Shown: positions 24,817-34,420, numbered from the stretch's first letter. The stretch: DNA of 64,000 bases from Novosphingobium sp. (GCF_039595395.1 NZ_JBCNLP010000006.1:1741001-1805000); one strand, 5' to 3'. Notes: generated from the letters alone by a model not told the origin. Numbers and translations: made by a program.

Positions 24817-25731
24817 ATGGCAAATTGGACTGCATCAGATATTCCCCCACAGACGGGCCGTGTCGCGATCGTCACCGGCACCGGCGGTCTGGGGTATGAG
24901 GATGCGCTGGCACTGGCGCGCGCCGGAGCCCAGGTGATCCTAGCCGGGCGCAATCCCGACAAGGGTGCCGATGCGATCGGAAAGATCAGGACCGCCGTAC
25001 CAGGTGCAAACATTCTGTTCGAACAGCTTGATCTCGCCAGCCTCGCTTCTGTCGCGGCCTTCGCTGTTCGGTTTGCGGGGCGATTTGATCGCCTCGATGT
25101 GCTGATCAACAATGCCGGCGTGATGGTGCCGCCGCAACGGCGAGAGACCCAGGACGGCTTCGAGCTTCAACTCGGCACGAACTATCTCGGCCATTTCGCT
25201 TTGACCGGTCGGCTTCTCCCTCTTCTGCGCCGGACCGCCGGATCGAGGGTCGTCACGCTGTCGAGCATAGCGGCCCGAAGCGGGGCGATCGATTTTGACG
25301 ATATCAACGCCAGGGCGCATTACCAGCCGATGCCGGCCTATAGCCAATCCAAGCTTGCATGCCTCATGTTCAGCCTGGAGCTGCAACGACGCAGCGATCG
25401 CGGTCAATGGGCAGTGACCAGCATCGGTGCCCATCCGGGCGTCGCGCGGACTGATCTATTGCACAATGCCCCGGGGCGCCGCAGCGTTATGGGGCTTACC
25501 CGATCGCTGCTGTGGTTCCTGTTCCAGCCTGTAGCGCAAGGGGCATTGCCGACGCTGTTTGCGGCGACGTCTTCCAAGGCTGTACCCGGCGGCTATTATG
25601 GCCCAAGGAGCCTTGGCGAGACCAGCGGTGCGCCCGCCACCGCGCGGATTCCACCGCAAGCACTCGACGCAGAGGCTGCAACGAGGCTGTGGGATCTCTC
25701 TGAAAATCTGACCGGCGTCAGCTTCGGCTGA
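24817..25731 (+). CDS. SDR-family oxidoreductase (retinol dehydrogenase/WW-domain oxidoreductase-like)
   Basis: The 304-residue protein from MANWTASDIPPQTGRVAIVT has the loop TGTGGLGYEDA (a variant of TGxxxGxG), the motif LDVLINNAGVMVPP, the catalytic Ser in VVTLSSIAARSG and YSQSK. The extended C-terminus with ASSKAVPGGYYGPRS is typical of the RDH-like extended SDR group. AAAGG lies 6 bases before the ATG. It is divergent from the tetR gene, which very probably represses it until a ligand is bound. Substrate unknown. Confidence 0.9.
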   Translation: MANWTASDIPPQTGRVAIVTGTGGLGYEDALALARAGAQVILAGRNPDKGADAIGKIRTAVPGANILFEQLDLASLASVAAFAVRFAGRFDRLDVLINNAGVMVPPQRRETQDGFELQLGTNYLGHFALTGRLLPLLRRTAGSRVVTLSSIAARSGAIDFDDINARAHYQPMPAYSQSKLACLMFSLELQRRSDRGQWAVTSIGAHPGVARTDLLHNAPGRRSVMGLTRSLLWFLFQPVAQGALPTLFAATSSKAVPGGYYGPRSLGETSGAPATARIPPQALDAEAATRLWDLSENLTGVSFG

Positions 25732-25746
25732 AGCCATGCCAACAAA

Positions 25747-26946
25747 TTATGATCCAAGCGGCAGCGGAGGCTGTCTATTGGGCCCGACTCTGGATCCGCG
25801 GACCTGATTGCGACCGTTCCGCTTGGCATCATAGAGCGCCTTGTCTGCCGCTTCGACGACGGTACTCCAATGCGATTGCCCGCGCTGTGACACCGCGTAG
25901 CCGATGCTCGCCGTGCACTTCAGGATGTCACTATCGGAGAAACTGAATTCCTGCTTCTCGATTGCCTGGCGAAGCCTCTCGGCGATGGCTTCGATTGCAT
26001 TCGTCGCCTTTACGAGGTCCCGATGCTCATGACGGATCAGGACCATGAACTCCTCTCCCCCGATGCGCGCAAGCAGATCCTCCTCCCGCTTATGCCGCGC
26101 CAAGGTATGTGCCACGCCGACCAGTACCTCGTCGCCCGCCGCGTGCCCCCAATTGTCGTTTACGGCCTTGAAATGATCGAGATCAATGATGACGACAGCC
26201 ATGTATCGCCCCTTGCGATCCACCGTTTCCACCCATTTCTCGCCTTCCGCCCACATCACGCGTCGGTTCGCAATCCCCGTGAGAGGATCCTGCCGGGCGT
26301 GGCGGATGAGTTCGGCATCCAGCTCCCGGCTCAGCATCCATAGATAGGTCGGTGTGATTGCCCAGGTCAGCAACAGGCGTGACAACAGTCCGAAAGTCGA
26401 CGTCGGATCCGCCCCCGCGCCCATCGAGGGATGTGCGAACCACCAGCCAATCCTGAGCGCCAGCATGGCAGCCCAGGCCAGATGGAAGAGACTTGACGAG
26501 CGTGCGGCCAATCGGCTGGCCTCATCCGAGCATCGCCAAAGCATGGTTGCGGTCGCAATTGTGACAATCGCTCGCGCCCCGGCGCCGAAGGGCACCATGA
26601 CCCGATAATTCTCGCCGCCGCTCAGGACGAGGCTGATCTCGACACTGGCGAGAACGGCCGCGGGCAGAAGCGCCCACAGCTCCCAGCCCAAACGCTGAAA
26701 ATAGGCGGCCACCCCCAGCAGGGTCAACACGGTCCCAACGTCGATCAAGAGATTCCCGCAAAGTACCAGATAGGGGAAATCGATCCGTGCCGCTGGAAGC
26801 GCGAGGACGCAGAAGCCGGATCCAATCAGCGCATAGCCGATCCCCCAGTGTAGCAGGCCCTTGTTTCTTGGCGGGTTCAGCCGACTGGCCCAGGAGGCGA
26901 TGAATATCGCCGAGGACAAGAGTGCGAGCATCGCATTGACGAGCAA
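25747..26946 (-). CDS. Membrane-bound diguanylate cyclase (GGDEF)
   Basis: The 399-residue protein has about six or seven N-terminal membrane segments (residues 5-220) and a C-terminal GGDEF domain with DPLTGIANRR, VIIDLDHFKAVND and the active signature GGEEF near residue 300. An RxxD product-inhibition site (REED) lies five residues before GGEEF, so the enzyme should be active and feedback-inhibited. It makes cyclic di-GMP at the inner membrane. The listed first codon is TTG with a weak ribosome site; an ATG at 26931 is an alternative. It is convergent with the SDR gene upstream of it. Confidence 0.9.
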   Translation of the reverse strand: MLVNAMLALLSSAIFIASWASRLNPPRNKGLLHWGIGYALIGSGFCVLALPAARIDFPYLVLCGNLLIDVGTVLTLLGVAAYFQRLGWELWALLPAAVLASVEISLVLSGGENYRVMVPFGAGARAIVTIATATMLWRCSDEASRLAARSSSLFHLAWAAMLALRIGWWFAHPSMGAGADPTSTFGLLSRLLLTWAITPTYLWMLSRELDAELIRHARQDPLTGIANRRVMWAEGEKWVETVDRKGRYMAVVIIDLDHFKAVNDNWGHAAGDEVLVGVAHTLARHKREEDLLARIGGEEFMVLIRHEHRDLVKATNAIEAIAERLRQAIEKQEFSFSDSDILKCTASIGYAVSQRGQSHWSTVVEAADKALYDAKRNGRNQVRGSRVGPNRQPPLPLGS

Positions 26947-27488
26947 GAGCGTTCCAGCATGCAGAATGTTCGCGGCAGGTATAATGCTTCTCCATGAAAT
27001 ACTTCACTTGGCCCATTGGACTCGGTTGGGCGCGCAGCGGACACAGCCTGAGCCCAGGCGGTGCCGTATCGCGATTTGCTGTAATTCAGGTTAAACTGGC
27101 ATTTTGCGACGCCGCCGATCTTTGACCCAAATCGGCACCGGATTTCCTCTCCCCGCGCTCCAAAACCAGCGGCTCATGCGTTGTTCCGGTGACCAATGAC
27201 GCTGAGCCAAGCCTTGCTATGCGATACTGAACCTGGAGGGCTGTCTGGAACGGGGGAAAGGGCTGAACGACGCCTGACGTCCCGCTTCAGCCCATCGGCA
27301 GGATCGCGCCGCTAAGCTAAATGTCCTCGCTCAGGCCGCCGATCGATCGGAGCGGGGGCGCGTCGGCTGAAATCATGCCCTTCCCGGCACAGCCGGCGCG
27401 CTTATGGCATCGCTGGCACCCTGATCGTTTGCGATAGGAAGGCGGCACCTCAGCGCGACAATAGCAGGCGACCGATTAGCCTCCGCGT
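26947..27488. other. Intergenic region, 542 bp, no intact gene seen
   Basis: No frame is protein-like and no RNA gene is recognised. It separates the GGDEF gene from a TpsB fragment and may be decayed mobile DNA, but I could not identify a remnant. Confidence 0.4.
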
Positions 27489-28487
27489 CTAAACAAAAGG
27501 CCACATCCTGACTGCTATCACCAGAACCAAGGTAAGCGGTGCTCTGGCGCTACCTTGCAGGTTCTGCTGATTGGGGCAGATGAGGATCGCCAGACCCTGA
27601 CTCACCGTGCTGCCCAGCGACCAGACCGTTTTCTTGCCCGCCCATGAGTAGCCCGCCGCCACGCGCATGGTGCGGATATGGTCGCTGGAGGCGACGGTGC
27701 CGAACAGGGCGGAATCGCTGTTCAACACATCTAGCCCGACGCTGACGGTCAGGTTCTTGCGATAGCTCCGGATCACCGGATAGCTGAGCGAGGCGCCGCC
27801 CACCACCGCATGGCCGCGCAGATTGTATGCGGGGACGTCTGTTTTCAACCATGCGCCGGAGAGAGTCAGCTTCAGCCCATTATGGCCCAGCGGAGTGGCG
27901 CGGCTCAGTGCGGTGGAGATAAAGCTACGGAAGTTGCGGGCCACCATCACATTTAGCTTGGTCTCATCGCCGTCGCGCAGCAGGCTGTCCCCAGAAATTG
28001 TGGCGTTGAACTGCCCCTGGCCCAGCAGTTGCGAGCGGCTGTTGTCATAGGCCAGCGAGCCGTCGATAGGCTTGCGCTTCATCTTGAGCGACAGGATCAC
28101 CCCGCCCGGCTGTCGCCCGCGCGGCAGATCGACGGTGACATTCGCCCCGGCGATATCGCGCATCAGGGACAACTCCCGCTCAAGCGCCGAGCGGCGCAGC
28201 GGCTTCATCCCCAGCAGATGCTGCGCATAGGTACGGATCACCGGGGTCGAGCCATCGGGATAGGTGATCCCCTTGATAAAGCCCTGCGCCACGCGCACGA
28301 TCACCCGCCCGCCGGACAAGTTCTGGCCCTGAATGGCAACGGTGTAGAGCACCACATCGCTGGTGCCATAGGCATCCGACATGGCCACCGCCAGTCTCTC
28401 CAGCGTGTCGCGCCTTGCGGGCTGGTCCACGAAACGCTCGGCGGCATGGGCAACGGGGGTCGGGCTGATCGCGCCCGGGCTGGACAT
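27489..28487 (-). pseudogene. ShlB/FhaC-type two-partner secretion transporter, truncated remnant
   Basis: The 332-residue frame has a POTRA-like part (VVLYTVAIQGQNLSGGRVIV, then FIKGITYPDGSTPVIRTYAQ) and the start of a TpsB beta barrel (MKRKPIDGSLAYDNSRSQLL and several alternating strands). Intact members have about 550 residues; here the end after GSTVSQGL is unrelated sequence (LICPNQQNLQGSARAP), so the rest of the barrel is missing. No signal peptide is seen at the start. No secreted TpsA partner is nearby. It is probably non-functional. Confidence 0.75.
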
Positions 28488-28707
28488 CCGGTTTCGTCGT
28501 CGGAAGCCGCCGTTCAGGGCAACATGTGCGAACGACGCATTGTGGTCGGAACTTGCCGGTGCTGGATGGCGGACGTTGCCCCCCGCGAGGGCCGCCGTTT
28601 GAGGCTCAAGCTGGGCCCTTCAAAACTGCCTTACGTTCATCATTTTTTTCTCGAACGAACGAGGCACAATCTCGACAAGAACGTCATGACCTCTCCGTAG
28701 AAAGACC

Positions 28708-29345
28708 GTGGAGATGCCTGTAACCAAACTCACCGCCGCCAAACACCCGGTTTGGAATGCCGGAAGGGCCGTAGGCGCAAAGCGGGCCATTAAACCGAAA
28801 CAGATCTGGGAGATCCGTTTGTCCCTCAATCAGCGCCGCCGCCTGCGAAATCGTGGACTGTACGATCTCGCGATCGACAGCAAGCTTCGGGGCTGCGACC
28901 TGGCGCAGATGAAGATTGATCGGCGACCTTGTCAGCGGCAGGGCAGATCCGAACGTGAGCAATCGTTATGCAGTAGAAAACAGGCAGGCCCGTTCAGTTC
29001 GAACTGCTGCCCGACGCTCGGGCGAGCTTGCTGGCATGGCTCGAGCGCCGCAGCGGCCCGGTGGACGATTATGTGTTCCCAAGCCGGGTTGATGACAATG
29101 GACACCTAAACACACGACAGTATGCTCGGCTTGTCGACGAATGGGTGACAGGGGGCGCCCTGATGCGAAGCGAGTATGGCAACCACTCGCTTCGCCGAAC
29201 GAAGGCATCGATCATCTACAGGGCAACCGGCAACCTAGGGGCTTTCCAGATGCTTCTCTGCCATAGCAAAATCGAGAACACAGTGCGCTATCTCGGGATC
29301 GACGTGGAGGACGCGCTTGCTCTTGCCGAAAACACAGAAATTTGA
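28708..29345 (+). pseudogene. Minimal tyrosine recombinase, broken second copy
   Basis: It is clearly the same gene as the intact integrase at 16839: PVWNAGRAVGAKRAIKPKQI at the start and VRYLGIDVEDALALAENTEI at the end. After LAQMKI a 4-base insertion near 28919 and a further 1-base gain shift the frame, and in the restored frame two codons have become stops (CGG to TGA, CAG to TAG). The His-adjacent Gly is also changed (LLCHSKIENT). The 3' flank after the stop resembles that of the intact copy (CGGCACC-GT-TCCGG). Confidence 0.92.
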
Positions 29346-29684
29346 ACCTATCGGCACCGGTGTCCGGCGACAGCCGGTCATGGTCGCTGGGACAAACCCG
29401 CCGGTCGACGCCGCGACTAACATCATCCAGTTACGCCCACAAGCAGACATTTCAACAGGTCGCTCGCTCGCGCGCCCCTTGATTTTTAGAAAGCCAGTCC
29501 GAGCAATCATCTGTATGATTTGAAAATTGACTATTTTTAGCAAGATCGAGGAACCTGCGACTCCCTTCCTGCCGAGTAAGTCCGGACTTGGAAGGTGGCC
29601 CAAAGCCTTATATTGCAGGTTCACAAAAAGTGGACATTTTAACAGAGGCAACACATGCTTCTATGCTGGAACAGCTGGGAAACC
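29346..29684. other. Intergenic region, 339 bp, no gene seen
   Basis: The first 50 bases resemble the flank of the intact integrase. The remainder shows no coding signal in either direction. Confidence 0.45.
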
Positions 29685-31160
29685 TCAACGCCTCGGCAGA
29701 GTAAATCCCACCATGATTGCACTGATTAAAATCATTCCGTCGATTGGCCAGGATACCAAGATGGCTTCGGAGTCACGCCAGATCCAAAGATGTGACACCA
29801 CCACGACCGCAAGCACGGACGCAAGCGCAATTCGCAACCAGCGATCCAGACGATCTTGCGCCCCTCGGAAAGCTGCGGCCAGCAATGTTGCTGCGCTGAC
29901 GAGGACCCAAACCAGGGTCGGCGCTATGGCGCCGGTGCTCACCAGCGCAATCCAGACGGCAAGCGCAATACCGAGCGGCTGTCCCCATTTGACAGCGATC
30001 CACAGCCGCTCGAAGGTCGGAGCCGGACGTCCCTTGTCGCGTCGACGCTCGAGCCAGACCCGGGCGCCGGTTGATGTTACCACGCAGAGCACAATGCCCA
30101 GAAGGCCATAAGCAATCTTGACCCCGAGCCCCCCGAACCATCCATAATGCACAGGCTGGGTTGCCAGCAGAAGCTGTTGCGGGGCCGAGAAGGGGGGCGC
30201 CACGCTGGAGTAGATCTGCCGACCATCACCGTCGAACACGAAACGAGCCGGGGCGAGCAGCGGGTTCGCCTCGCGAAGACTGATCCCGATCTGCTGGCCG
30301 CGCGTTCCCGGCTGTTGAATATCGAGCGTGTCCATTGTGGCCATCGGCATCGCTAGGCGAGCCTGCGCGATCAAGGGTGCGATCGGCGGCAAAGGCTGTG
30401 GGCGCCTGTCATGTTTTGGGAAGGGCCCCGCCAGATCAGCGAATGCCTTGCCCATATCGCCCCGATAGGTCGTGGTCGCCACACCGGCGAACATGAAAAA
30501 GAAGAGCGCAATGAAGGCGCCCGTAAATGAAATGATCAAGGCAAATGGCAGCGCCCATGTGCCCAGTCGGTTATGCATATCAGCAAGCTGGAGCCGGCGC
30601 GCACCGCCCAGACGCAACTTGAAGGCATCCTTGAACATACGCGCATGGGCGAGCGTGCCCGAGATGATCAGGCAGAGCAGCGCCATACCCGACAGGCCGA
30701 TGATGACCGTGCCAACGCCCAAGGGCAGGTGAAGCCCGGTATGAAGCTCGGCGATAAAGGAGGTGGCCGGATGACGCGCTTCGATCACGAGGCGGCCATA
30801 TCCATCGGCATACCAATCGTGACCGCCCTTACCCTCATGTCCACCGGCAGAGACAAGCATTTGAGGCCGATCTTGCGTCGGCAGGGTGATCGTGATGGAT
30901 GAAGCCGCATCGGTGGGCGCCTTCTGCCGGATTTGCGTAATGGCGGTATCGATCGCCTGGGGCGCAAGCTCGGTAGCAATGGGTAGCAGCGGCTGCTCCC
31001 AGCGCTGAAGTTCATGTTCGAAGACGGCAAGAGTGCCACTCAGGCAGATCAGATAGATGAGCGCACAGAAGCTCAGGCCCAGTGCCGAATGGCCCGCCAA
31101 CAATGCCGCAATCCAGGTTTTCGCCGGCCGTGCGGTCGAGGTTGTCGTCTTCTTGTTCAT
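29685..31160 (-). CDS. PepSY-domain transmembrane protein, iron-uptake type
   Basis: The 491-residue protein has a first membrane helix (LGLSFCALIYLICLSGTLAV) followed by FEHELQRWEQPLLP, a signature of the PepSY-associated TM family. Further helices lie at about residues 150-175, 200-235, 350-370 and 395-490. The motif HTGLHLPLG and a histidine in ADMHNRLGTWALPFA are typical of the heme-less ferric reductase-like members near siderophore receptors. It probably helps release iron from siderophores at the inner membrane. Its start overlaps the upstream membrane gene by 4 bases. Confidence 0.88.
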   Translation of the reverse strand: MNKKTTTSTARPAKTWIAALLAGHSALGLSFCALIYLICLSGTLAVFEHELQRWEQPLLPIATELAPQAIDTAITQIRQKAPTDAASSITITLPTQDRPQMLVSAGGHEGKGGHDWYADGYGRLVIEARHPATSFIAELHTGLHLPLGVGTVIIGLSGMALLCLIISGTLAHARMFKDAFKLRLGGARRLQLADMHNRLGTWALPFALIISFTGAFIALFFFMFAGVATTTYRGDMGKAFADLAGPFPKHDRRPQPLPPIAPLIAQARLAMPMATMDTLDIQQPGTRGQQIGISLREANPLLAPARFVFDGDGRQIYSSVAPPFSAPQQLLLATQPVHYGWFGGLGVKIAYGLLGIVLCVVTSTGARVWLERRRDKGRPAPTFERLWIAVKWGQPLGIALAVWIALVSTGAIAPTLVWVLVSAATLLAAAFRGAQDRLDRWLRIALASVLAVVVVSHLWIWRDSEAILVSWPIDGMILISAIMVGFTLPRR

Positions 31161-31726
31161 GCCAGTAGGCTCCTTGCGACCAGACCACCTGCGGCGACCA
31201 GCGTGCCAAGCATTCCGTAAAGAGGACGCGACAGAACGCGATCGCTAAGCATCCAGATGGCAAATCCCGCCCACAGCAGGGGTACGAGCAAGAGCCCGGC
31301 CGCGAAGCGATCTGCCGCCGAAGCCGATGCGATCCCGGCCAGACCGGCGCCCAGCGCGTTGGCCGTGATGGCGGCCAGCAACACGGCGGAAAGGCCGCGG
31401 ACCCAGCCTCGCCATCGCTTGCCATGTCGCTCCACCAGTTCGACCGCCCGCAATTCGACCGCCTTCTCCGGCTTGCGCTCCGCGCGAAGTTCCGCGCCAG
31501 AAACGACGATGAACAGGCCGATAAGGCTGAATGACAAGAGTGCGACGATGGAGCCAGAGGCAGCGCCCAACGCTTCTATCGCCGCCGTGAGCGCCAATCC
31601 CCACAAAGCGAGCGCCGCAAGGCTCCAGCGCCACGCTCGGCTGCGAGGCGCATTTGCCCACTTCAGCATCGAGATTGAAGCCGCGCACAAAGTCCAGGCC
31701 GCAATCAGCAGAATGATCTTCGACAT
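31157..31726 (-). CDS. DUF3325/DUF3649-like fusion membrane protein
   Basis: The 189-residue protein has about five membrane helices in two groups. The first half (MSKIILLIAAWTLCAASISM, then WRWSLAALALWGLALTAAIE) resembles DUF3325. A charged linker (AERKPEKAVELRAVELVERH) follows, and the second half (ANALGAGLAGIASAS, then LLLVPLLWAGFAIWMLSDRV) resembles DUF3649. In many proteobacteria these are separate small genes flanking a PepSY gene in iron loci, so a fusion is inferred. Family assignment is from memory of motif spacing. AAGGG lies 6 bases before the ATG at 31726. Confidence 0.65.
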   Translation of the reverse strand: MSKIILLIAAWTLCAASISMLKWANAPRSRAWRWSLAALALWGLALTAAIEALGAASGSIVALLSFSLIGLFIVVSGAELRAERKPEKAVELRAVELVERHGKRWRGWVRGLSAVLLAAITANALGAGLAGIASASAADRFAAGLLLVPLLWAGFAIWMLSDRVLSRPLYGMLGTLVAAGGLVARSLLA

Positions 31727-31843
31727 TGTGCACCCTTGGCTATTGCGACCGCAAGTCAGTCGCATCAGATCGCTATAGCCAAGGCTGGCAGATATGACTT
31801 TATCGATTCCGCCAGCGCACATCGACAGACTGCCAAATTGACT

Positions 31844-31857
31844 GGCTCAATTGAGCC
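31844..31857. promoter_or_regulatory. Perfect 14-bp palindrome in divergent promoter
   Basis: GGCTCAATTGAGCC is a perfect dyad lying between the divergent iron-related membrane operon (minus) and the gene at 31930 (plus). It may be an operator; the binding protein is unknown. Confidence 0.4.
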
Positions 31858-31929
31858 CTGGCGCGGGATCAGCATCCGGATCGGCGGAACGCCTGGCAGA
31901 ACATCAAAAGTCTTTGGCGAGGTTGCGCG

Positions 31930-32532
31930 ATGTCTGCGCGCTCCAGTTTGCTATGTCGGTGGCGAAAATCGCTCGTAATAGCGCGTTGCCCCCTTTCCGC
32001 GATCAGCACAAAAGCCCGGCGGTGCAGGAGGCTGTTGAAGAAGCGCCAGTTCGAAAGGTTTTGTCATTTGTTTCAAGGCAAGGTCATAGCGCTGAAGAGC
32101 CGACACAGCACAGAACGTCTGCTCATCGCGGCGCTGCGCCATTTGGCGGCGCCACAACCTGGCCCCGCTCGCGGCAAAGACCTGCTTCGTGAGGCCGGCA
32201 CCAGCGAGCGCGGCATCTCTACCTTGTCGGCGCTGATGACCTTGTTGCCGAGATCCCTGCCCATCGTGCGCCTGCATGACATCGCCTCGCCTTTCGTTTC
32301 CGAGGGCGAGATTTTCATCCTTGGGGAGTTGGCGCTGCGCCAGCGCACCAAGCCTGAGCCGATGCGCGGCGGTGCTCGTTGGCCAATCGACCTTGAGCCC
32401 GCACTCAACCTGCTGTTCGAGGCTGCGGCCCGGGCGCTGGCGGATGCCGGGCTAGTCATTTTTCACCGCACGATCTTTTCCGCTCTGCAACGCGCGCATG
32501 ACCAAGTGCCCCGTCGAGGAATAATGCCATGA
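31930..32532 (+). CDS. Unknown protein coupled to siderophore reductase
   Basis: The frame gives up to 200 residues; the first 30-40 are Arg/Ser-rich, so the true start may be a TTG near 32035 behind AGGAGG. The core (GTSERGISTLSALMTLLPRS, then HDIASPFVSEGEIFILGELA) is mixed alpha/beta and ends in a helical stretch (ALNLLFEAAARALADAGLVI). No family is recognised. Its stop overlaps the start of the siderophore-interacting protein (ATGA), which implies a joint role in iron release or its regulation. Confidence 0.6.
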   Translation: MSARSSLLCRWRKSLVIARCPLSAISTKARRCRRLLKKRQFERFCHLFQGKVIALKSRHSTERLLIAALRHLAAPQPGPARGKDLLREAGTSERGISTLSALMTLLPRSLPIVRLHDIASPFVSEGEIFILGELALRQRTKPEPMRGGARWPIDLEPALNLLFEAAARALADAGLVIFHRTIFSALQRAHDQVPRRGIMP

Positions 32533-33257
32533 AAGAACAACCCGTTTCGCCCAAAAACGCCGACCGCCAGCTTGGCGTGATCAGCAAGGCGCTCATCAGG
32601 CTGCTGATGCGTAATGCACGCGTAAGCGCATGCGAATCGCTCGGATCGCGATTCCGACTCATCACGCTTGAGGGCGAGGAACTACGCCACGTGTCCTGGT
32701 CCGCTGGGGAGAAAATTCAAATTTCGCTTGGTTCGGCATTTACCAACCGGACCTATACACCGCTCAATTGGGATGCACCTGCTGGCACCACCCGGATCCT
32801 CGTCTTCGCGCATGGAGAGGGCCCGGGCAGCGCATGGGCACTCAATGTCAAGGTTGGCGACCCATGCCATCTCTTCGGCCCGCGGCGCTCACTGGATCCG
32901 TCTTCTCTGCCGGCCAACCTTATTCTCTTTGGCGATGAAACATCGCTAGGCCTTGCCAAGGCTTTGCAGGAGACGCGGCAGCCTGGCACTTTGCGCACGA
33001 TCCTTGAAGTGGACTCGGTTGACGAGACTGGCTCAGTCGTCACTGCCCTCGCCCTTCAGAACGTCGAGCTTATCACGCGCGGCGCCAGCAACACGCAAAC
33101 TGCCGCAGAGCCAACCGACATGGATTGCGGCTTCCTGCTCACCGGGAAAGCACAGTCTATCCAGGTCCTTCGAACAGACTTGAAGGCAAGAGGCATTCCG
33201 GTTTCCAGCATCATAACCAAGGCTTACTGGGCGCCCGGGAAGCGGGGGCTGGATTGA
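32529..33257 (+). CDS. Siderophore-interacting FAD/NAD(P) reductase
   Basis: The 242-residue protein belongs to the SIP/ViuB-type ferric-siderophore reductases. The FAD-binding barrel has NRTYTPLNWDAPAG, with the RxYT flavin motif. The isoalloxazine-side segment is HGEGPGSAWALNVKVGD, with FGPRRS after it, and the C-terminal NAD(P) domain has LILFGDETSLGLAKAL and an ending AYWAPGKRG typical of the family. It reduces Fe(III)-siderophore in the cytoplasm to release iron. Coupled by a 4-base overlap to the unknown gene upstream. Confidence 0.92.
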   Translation: MKEQPVSPKNADRQLGVISKALIRLLMRNARVSACESLGSRFRLITLEGEELRHVSWSAGEKIQISLGSAFTNRTYTPLNWDAPAGTTRILVFAHGEGPGSAWALNVKVGDPCHLFGPRRSLDPSSLPANLILFGDETSLGLAKALQETRQPGTLRTILEVDSVDETGSVVTALALQNVELITRGASNTQTAAEPTDMDCGFLLTGKAQSIQVLRTDLKARGIPVSSIITKAYWAPGKRGLD

Positions 33258-33384
33258 GTCAGGCGGAAGGGTGTGGGGGGGTATGATGGCCATGCCCCCA
33301 CCCTTCCCGGCGCGGTTGGCAGCTTTGCGATATGATTTGGCGAGATCGCCTTATGCCTCTTCAGCAACAAGGCCTATGAGGCGT

Positions 33385-33399
33385 TAATGCGAGGCATTA
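33385..33399. promoter_or_regulatory. Candidate Fur-like operator
   Basis: TAATGC-GAG-GCATTA is a perfect dyad about 110 bases before the Sel1 gene, which heads the siderophore receptor operon. An iron-responsive regulator is expected here, but the site is only Fur-like and no exact consensus match is claimed. Confidence 0.45.
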
Positions 33400-33496
33400 T
33401 TAATTAGACGCGCCCCGCTTGAAGGGGATACGTCATGCATCGCTTATTCACTTTCAGGGCCAGCCCAAAAGCAGGGCTTTGCGCGTGAGAGGCGAT

Positions 33497-34420
33497 GTGT
33501 CTTCATCCGCTCAGATCCGGCTACAACCGGTCTTGCTTGACACGAACGCGCTTGAAATGCGCCTTGCCGCTAATCCGCGCGAAGCCGTCAGCGCAATCCG
33601 CACCGCCGCGCAGCGCGAGATTGCGGCTGCCCAACTCGTCTATGGCCAACTGCTGCTTGATGGCCGCGGCGTGAAGCGCGATCCCGTCGCTGCGCTGGCC
33701 TGGTTTGAACGCGCCGCCGCGCAAGGCGAACCCGAAGCCTGGAACATGGTCGGGCGTTGCCATGAGAAAGGCTGGGGCACGCCGCAGGACTATCGCCGTG
33801 CGATGCCCTATTTCGAGCGCGCCGCCGCGCTCGGCCATGTCTGGGCCAAGGTCAATCTCGCCCAAATCCTGATGCGGCTGGGCGACCCCGCTGACCGGCC
33901 CCGCGCCTATCATCTGTTCGAGGAAGCTGCCGGGGTTGGTCATCTCAAGGCGATCAATTCCCTCGCCCGATGTCTTGAGGAGGGCTGGGCCGGGCCTGCC
34001 GATCCACGCCGCGCGGCGGTTCTCTATCGGGTCGCGGCCGAGCGCGGCGACCATTGGGCAAAGTTCAATCTTGCCACCTTGCTCTATGCCCAGGGCGCTC
34101 ATGACGAAGCATTTCATTGGCTTAACCGCTGCATCGAGAAAAGCGATGATGGGTTTCGCGGTCGCATCGCCGCAGTGCTGCTCGACCATGCCGATGGGCG
34201 GCTACGAGCCATCGGTCTCGATGCTCTTGCACGGCGTGCGCCATGCCAGGCGCCACCCACCTCTCACGAACCGGAGCCAAGCCGCTGGGCACTGCTCAAA
34301 CGATGGGCCCGGCGCATGAACCCTTTCAAGCCGCCGGGCAGGCGAACCTTATCCCCCCCAAGCCTAGCCGCGCCCCATGTTCATCGCGCTCCACGCGCCT
34401 TCTTCCTAATCCGAGGTTAA
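33497..34420 (+). CDS. Sel1-repeat (TPR-like) protein
   Basis: The protein has about 307 residues from the GTG at 33497 (AGAGG just upstream) or 333 from a TTG at 33419. At least four Sel1-like repeats are visible, such as YGQLLLDGRGVKRDPVAALA, VGRCHEKGWGTPQDYRRAMP and LARCLEEGWAGPADPRRAAV. They form an alpha solenoid for protein interaction. The C-terminus is basic and Pro-rich. Genes of this type often precede a TonB-dependent siderophore receptor and a PiuC-type dioxygenase in sphingomonads, as here. The receptor gene follows 6 bases after the stop. Confidence 0.88.
   Translation: MSSSAQIRLQPVLLDTNALEMRLAANPREAVSAIRTAAQREIAAAQLVYGQLLLDGRGVKRDPVAALAWFERAAAQGEPEAWNMVGRCHEKGWGTPQDYRRAMPYFERAAALGHVWAKVNLAQILMRLGDPADRPRAYHLFEEAAGVGHLKAINSLARCLEEGWAGPADPRRAAVLYRVAAERGDHWAKFNLATLLYAQGAHDEAFHWLNRCIEKSDDGFRGRIAAVLLDHADGRLRAIGLDALARRAPCQAPPTSHEPEPSRWALLKRWARRMNPFKPPGRRTLSPPSLAAPHVHRAPRAFFLIRG

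Noticed and set aside
27000..27480. Possible mobile-element remnant between GGDEF and TpsB genes
   Set aside because: No transposase motif or terminal repeat could be identified by eye.
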